Source of the DNA: Marmoricola endophyticus
Lineage (GTDB): Bacteria; Actinomycetota; Actinomycetes; Propionibacteriales; Nocardioidaceae
DNA length: 64,000 nucleotides
NCBI RefSeq assembly: GCF_014644415.1
Contig: NZ_BMKQ01000001.1
Span: 2,679,217-2,743,216, forward strand
Direction of reading: 5' to 3'
Position numbers and translations under genes: made by a program. Below the pieces are notes generated by a model. The model saw only the letters and a list, made by a program, of their open reading frames with translations, was not told the origin of the DNA and searched no databases. Below, one piece after another: positions 60,413 through 64,000 of the stretch. The number at the start of each line of letters is the position of its first letter. The stretch's first letter is position 1.

Positions 60413-61471
60413 ATGCCCAGCACCCGCCCCCTGTCCCGGCGTCTCGCCCCGACCCTGGTCGCCGCCGTCGCCGCGACCACCGCACTCGCACTGTCGGGCT
60501 GCGGCGCCACCGCCGGCGGCAGCAGCTCCGACGGCGCCAAGTCCGTCAGCATCGTCGGCTTCTCGGTGATGAAGACCGCCAACGCCAAGGTGATCGCGGA
60601 CTTCAAGAAGACGTCCGAGGGGAAGGGCGTCTCCTTCACCCAGTCCTACGGCGCGTCCGGCGACCAGGCCCGCGCCGTGGTCTCGGGGCTGAAGGCCGAC
60701 GAGGCGCACCTGTCGCTCGAGCCCGACGTCACCAAGCTGACCGACGCCGGCAAGGTGGCCGACGACTGGAAGACCGGCGCCGCCGCGGGTCCGGACAAGG
60801 GGATCCTGACCCAGTCCGTCGTCGTCATGGTGGTCCGCAAGGGCAACCCCAAGGGGATCAAGACCTGGGACGACCTGGTGAAGCCGGGCGTCAAGATCGT
60901 CACGCCGAACCCCGGCTCGTCCGGCTCGGCGAAGTGGAACATCCTCGCGGCGTACGGCCACATCCTCGCCCAGGGCGGCGGCGAGTCCGACGCCAACGCC
61001 TACCTCACCAAGCTCCTCGGCAACGTCGCCGCCCTGCCCGGCTCCGGCAAGGATGCGACGACCGCGTTCGAGGGCGGCACCGGGGACGTGCTGCTGTCGT
61101 ACGAGAACGAGGCGATCGAGGCGCGCCAGGCCGGTGCGGACTTCGACTACGTCGTGCCGCCGCAGACGCTGCTGATCCAGAACCCGGCCGTGCTGACCGA
61201 GGGCGCCGGCCAGGCGGCCAAGGACTTCCTCGCCTTCCAGCAGGGCAAGCAGGGTCAGACCGACTACGCCGAGCAGGGTTTCCGACCCCTGGACGACTCG
61301 ATCAAGGTCGACGTCAAGGGCGCGAATGACCCGAGCGACCCCTTCCCGGCCCCGACAAAGCTGCTGACCATCGACGACGACTTCGGCGGGTGGAGCAAGG
61401 CCAACAAGCTCTACTTCGACGACAACGACGGGATCGTCACCAAGGCCCTCGCGGCGTCGGGCAAGAGCTGA
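60413..61471 (+). CDS. Sulfate ABC transporter substrate-binding lipoprotein
   Basis: 352 aa. The signal ends in lipobox LALSGC (Cys30). The mature protein is a type II binding fold of the sulfate/thiosulfate group: FSQSYGASGDQARAV, LVKPGVKIVTPNPGSSGSAKWN and EGGTGDVLLSYENEA match Sbp/CysP. It captures sulfate (perhaps thiosulfate or molybdate) outside the membrane. It is followed directly by two permeases and an ATPase of the same class. ATG 60413 is preceded by a weak GAGAGAG. Expression is likely tied to sulfur starvation through the upstream AT-rich region. Confidence 0.93.
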   Translation: MPSTRPLSRRLAPTLVAAVAATTALALSGCGATAGGSSSDGAKSVSIVGFSVMKTANAKVIADFKKTSEGKGVSFTQSYGASGDQARAVVSGLKADEAHLSLEPDVTKLTDAGKVADDWKTGAAAGPDKGILTQSVVVMVVRKGNPKGIKTWDDLVKPGVKIVTPNPGSSGSAKWNILAAYGHILAQGGGESDANAYLTKLLGNVAALPGSGKDATTAFEGGTGDVLLSYENEAIEARQAGADFDYVVPPQTLLIQNPAVLTEGAGQAAKDFLAFQQGKQGQTDYAEQGFRPLDDSIKVDVKGANDPSDPFPAPTKLLTIDDDFGGWSKANKLYFDDNDGIVTKALAASGKS

Positions 61472-61475
61472 CCGC

Positions 61476-62321
61476 GTGACCAGCAGTCTCACCGCCCCGT
61501 CTCGCGCGCGCGTCCGAGGACGCGCGCGGGGGGCGCGGCGGCTCGGTGCCGGGGCGACCCTGGGCCTGGGCGTCTCCGTGCTGTGGTTCAGCCTCCTCGT
61601 GCTGATCCCGCTGGTGGCCGTGCTGGTTTCGGCGGCCGGTCTGGGGCCGAAGGAGTTCCTCGACGTCCTCACCAACGCGCAGACGGCGGCCGCGATCCGG
61701 CTCACGGTGGTGCAGTCGTTGCTGGTCACCGCGCTCAACGTGGTGATGGGGACGGCACTGGCCTGGGTGCTCGTGCGCGACCGCTTCCCCGGCAAGGTCG
61801 TGCTCGACATCGTCATCGACGTGCCCTTCGCGCTGCCCACGATCGTGGCCGGGCTGGTGCTGGTCTCGCTGTACGGGCCCCGCTCGCCGGTGGGCATCGA
61901 CGTCAACAACACCCGCTGGGCGGTCTTCCTCGCCCTCGCCTTGGTCACGCTGCCGTTCGTGGTCCGTACGGTGCAGCCGGTGCTCGAGACGCTGGACCAC
62001 GATGTCGAGGAGGCTGCCGCGTCGCTCGGTGCGTCGCGGCTGACCACGTTTCGCCGGGTGATCCTGCCCTCGCTGGTCCCGGCGATCGCCGCCGGTGCGG
62101 CGCTGGCCTTCGCCCGCGGGATCAGCGAGTACGGCTCCCTCGTCCTGCTCTCCGGCAACCTGCCCAATCGCACCGAGGTCGCCTCGGTGCGGGTCTTCAC
62201 CTACCTCGAGAACGGCCAGAAGGGGCAGGCCTCGGCGATCGCGGCCGTGCTCCTGGTCGTCTCGCTGGTCGTGATCGTGTCCCTGGACCTGATCCAGCGA
62301 CGGGTGGCGCGCCGTGGCTAG
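61476..62321 (+). CDS. cysT: Sulfate ABC transporter permease CysT
   Basis: 281 aa inner-membrane permease with about six helices after an Arg-rich N-terminus. SLLVLIPLVAVLVSA, VLDIVIDVPFALPTIVAGLVLVSLYG and the EAA loop EEAAASLGASRLTTFRRVILPSLVPAI are characteristic of CysT. GFARGISEYGSLV-type sequence occurs as AFARGISEYGSLVLLSGN. It pairs with CysW. GTG 61476 is four bases after the binding-protein stop; the end overlaps cysW by 8 bases. Confidence 0.94.
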   Translation: MTSSLTAPSRARVRGRARGARRLGAGATLGLGVSVLWFSLLVLIPLVAVLVSAAGLGPKEFLDVLTNAQTAAAIRLTVVQSLLVTALNVVMGTALAWVLVRDRFPGKVVLDIVIDVPFALPTIVAGLVLVSLYGPRSPVGIDVNNTRWAVFLALALVTLPFVVRTVQPVLETLDHDVEEAAASLGASRLTTFRRVILPSLVPAIAAGAALAFARGISEYGSLVLLSGNLPNRTEVASVRVFTYLENGQKGQASAIAAVLLVVSLVVIVSLDLIQRRVARRG

Positions 62322-63147
62322 GGCGCAGGCCCCGCTCACCCGCGACCCGGCGCCGGTGCGCTGGGGGCTGAGGGTCGTCGCGGTGGTGTACGTCGTCCTG
62401 CTGGTCGCGTGGCCGACGTACCTCGTCTTCGAGAACGCGCTCAAGCCCGGCCTCGGAGCGATGCTGGACGGACTGCGCGACCCCGACGTCGCGCACGCGA
62501 TCGACCTGACGGTGACGATCACGGTGTACGCCGTACTGATCAACCTGGCCTTCGGCCTGACCGTCTCGCTGCTGCTCGTCCGCTACGACTTCCCCGGTAA
62601 GCGGCTGCTCTCCGCGCTCCTGGACGTGCCGCTGTCGGTCTCGCCCGTCGTGGTCGGCCTCGCGCTGGTGCTGGTCTACAACGGCCAGGACGGCTGGTTC
62701 GGACCGACGCTGGAGAGGCTCGGCTACCAGGTGATCTTCTCGACCCCCGGCATCGTGATGGCCACCGTCTTCGTCGCGCTGCCGCTGGTGATCCGCGAGA
62801 TCGTGCCGGTGCTGGAGGAGATCGGCGACGAGCAGGAGCAGGCCGCCCGCAGTCTCGGCGCCAACGGGGTGCAGACCTTCTGGCGCGTCACCCTGCCGGG
62901 CATCAAGTGGGCGGTGGTGTACGGCGTCGTCCTCGCGCTGGCCCGTTCCATCGGCGAGTTCGGCGCCGTCAAGATCGTCTCGGGCAACGTCGTCGGCCAG
63001 TCGCAGACCGCGACGCTGGTCGTCGAGGAGACCTACCAGAACTTCCAGCAGCAGACGTCGTACGCCGTCTCGGCCCTCCTCGCCCTGGTGGCGATGGTGA
63101 GCCTGGTCGTCGTCGCCGTGCTGAGGCCCAAGGAGCACAAGTCATGA
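62314..63147 (+). CDS. cysW: Sulfate ABC transporter permease CysW
   Basis: 277 aa. [29 protein letters not shown] and the EAA loop [50 protein letters not shown] are CysW hallmarks. It forms the second half of the channel. GTG 62314 overlaps cysT by 8 bases. Its TGA overlaps the ATG of a 36-codon ORF that fills the gap to cysA. Confidence 0.95.
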   Translation: MARAQAPLTRDPAPVRWGLRVVAVVYVVLLVAWPTYLVFENALKPGLGAMLDGLRDPDVAHAIDLTVTITVYAVLINLAFGLTVSLLLVRYDFPGKRLLSALLDVPLSVSPVVVGLALVLVYNGQDGWFGPTLERLGYQVIFSTPGIVMATVFVALPLVIREIVPVLEEIGDEQEQAARSLGANGVQTFWRVTLPGIKWAVVYGVVLALARSIGEFGAVKIVSGNVVGQSQTATLVVEETYQNFQQQTSYAVSALLALVAMVSLVVVAVLRPKEHKS

Positions 63148-63254
63148 ACACGCCAACGATCCCGCTCGCCCCGCTCGCGCTTCGTCGGGGACGCCGCACG
63201 AACACATCGACGAACCACTCGCTTCGCCCGCGCTTCGCCGGGGACCCCGCATGA
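63144..63254 (+). CDS. Small coupled ORF between cysW and cysA, 36 aa
   Basis: An ATG that overlaps the cysW stop (ATGA) opens a 36-codon frame whose TGA overlaps the cysA ATG (again ATGA). The predicted peptide starts [18 protein letters not shown] and is basic and Ser/Thr/Pro-rich, with no Cys and no recognised family. Internally CGCTTCGTCGGGGACGCCGC and CGCTTCGCCGGGGACCCCGC are near-identical direct repeats, so it may be repeat-derived DNA kept open for translational coupling. Whether the peptide has a function is unknown. Confidence 0.4.
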   Translation: MNTPTIPLAPLALRRGRRTNTSTNHSLRPRFAGDPA

Positions 63255-64000
63255 GCATCCACGTCGACGGCGTGAGCAAGCGCTTCGGGGACTTCGTCGC
63301 CCTCGACGACGTCAGTGTCGACCTGCCCACCGGCCAGCTCACGGCGCTGCTCGGGCCCAGCGGCGGGGGCAAGTCGACGCTGCTGCGCATCATCGCCGGC
63401 CTGGAGACCGCCGACACCGGCACCGTGACCATCGAGGGCCGCGAGGCCACGCACCTGCCCCCGCAGAAGCGCAACGTCGGCTTCGTCTTCCAGCACTACG
63501 CCGCCTTCAAGCACATGAGCGTGGCCAAGAACGTCGCCTTCGGCCTCGAGATCCGCCACCGCCCGAAGACCGAGGTGAAGAAGCGGGTCGCCGAGCTGCT
63601 CGAGCTGGTCCACCTCGACCAGTTCGCGCACCGGCTGCCCTCCCAGCTCTCCGGCGGGCAGCGGCAGCGGATGGCACTGGCCCGGGCGCTCGCCGTCGAG
63701 CCGTCGGTGCTGCTGCTCGACGAGCCCTTCGGCGCGCTCGACGCGAAGGTACGCAAGGAGCTGCGCGAGTGGCTGCGCCGGCTGCACGACGAGGTGCACG
63801 TGACCTCGGTGTTCGTCACCCACGACCAGGAGGAGGCCCTCGAGGTCGCCGACGAGATCGTGGTGATCAACGAGGGCCGGGTCGAGCAGGTCGGCACCCC
63901 CGACCAGCTGTACGACGCCCCGGCCACCGACTTCGTGATGGGCTTCCTCGGCCCGGTCACCCGGCTCGGCGGGGCCCAGGTGCGTCCGCACGACATCGAG
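63251..64000 (+). CDS. cysA: Sulfate ABC transporter ATP-binding protein CysA, 3'-truncated
   Basis: 250 codons lie in the window with no stop, so the gene continues beyond it. Walker [11 protein letters not shown]-loop [25 protein letters not shown], signature LSGGQRQR, Walker [31 protein letters not shown] and H-loop [18 protein letters not shown] identify CysA; HYAAFKHM is particularly sulfate-class. [12 protein letters not shown] begins the C-terminal regulatory region. Start ATG 63251 overlaps the stop of the small ORF before it. Confidence 0.95.
   Translation, partial: MSIHVDGVSKRFGDFVALDDVSVDLPTGQLTALLGPSGGGKSTLLRIIAGLETADTGTVTIEGREATHLPPQKRNVGFVFQHYAAFKHMSVAKNVAFGLEIRHRPKTEVKKRVAELLELVHLDQFAHRLPSQLSGGQRQRMALARALAVEPSVLLLDEPFGALDAKVRKELREWLRRLHDEVHVTSVFVTHDQEEALEVADEIVVINEGRVEQVGTPDQLYDAPATDFVMGFLGPVTRLGGAQVRPHDIE

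Noticed and set aside
60097-60639. 180-aa minus-strand frame over the korA to sulfate-transporter gap
   Set aside because: Overlaps the lipoprotein signal region in antisense, lacks an RBS or any recognised motif, and has shadow-like composition.

Overview
The window is about 64 kb of very GC-rich DNA, densely packed with genes that mostly overlap by 1-8 bases. Codon bias, GTG/TTG starts, frequent leaderless-looking promoters (TANNNT hexamers 6-9 bp before the start codon) and the gene set (14-subunit complex I, a menaquinone-type polyprenyl synthase next to nuo, KorAB, a CD225/DUF2752 pair) point to an actinobacterium. The dispersed palindromic GGTCTCGACG...CGTCGAGACC element is, from memory, typical of Nocardioidaceae such as Nocardioides; that placement is inference. 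I see no tRNA, rRNA, CRISPR array, insertion sequence or prophage.

Layout. 1-12877: the distal nuo operon (nuoF partial, then G to N), followed by a long-chain polyprenyl diphosphate synthase. 12880-13333: a non-coding block of palindromic and tandem repeats. 13402-14240: CD225 and DUF2752 membrane proteins. 14261-15799: divergent TetR/epimerase module. 15896-21428: DeoR regulator and a YtfQRT-YjfF-like sugar ABC transporter. 21483-22876: a small unknown protein and a LysR regulator. 23001-34106: a tightly coupled 11-gene transporter-plus-catabolism operon ending in CoA transferase, glutaryl-CoA dehydrogenase-like and 3-hydroxyacyl-CoA dehydrogenase genes; its substrate is unassigned. 34116-43099: two XRE(MmyB-like)/SDR divergent modules flanking a secreted GH2-LamG glycosidase, an epimerase/MarR pair, a RibD-like reductase and a quinol monooxygenase-like protein. 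43096-48895: an alpha/beta hydrolase and two FAD monooxygenases around a MarR, then a second TetR/epimerase module. 48888-53142: MFS exporter, sortase, RarD and a lactate 2-monooxygenase-like enzyme. 53178-57101: succinate-semialdehyde dehydrogenase, DUF1345, SDR and a quinone oxidoreductase. 57126-60100: korAB. 60413-64000: sulfate ABC transporter, with cysA cut by the window end.

How the parts connect. Complex I and the polyprenyl synthase are both respiratory. The DeoR gene, its sugar transporter and the GH2 glycosidase 18 kb away share a promoter/operator motif (TGATCRR-N3-TGATYGW, plus a 17/18 identical TTGACACTTTNTGATCGG block), so I infer one regulon for extracellular release and import of a sugar, possibly galactofuranose. 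The 23-34 kb operon reads as import, ring or lactone opening, aldol or dehydratase cleavage, semialdehyde oxidation, CoA activation, then glutaryl-CoA to crotonyl-CoA and acetoacetyl-CoA. It is the best candidate here for an undescribed pathway.
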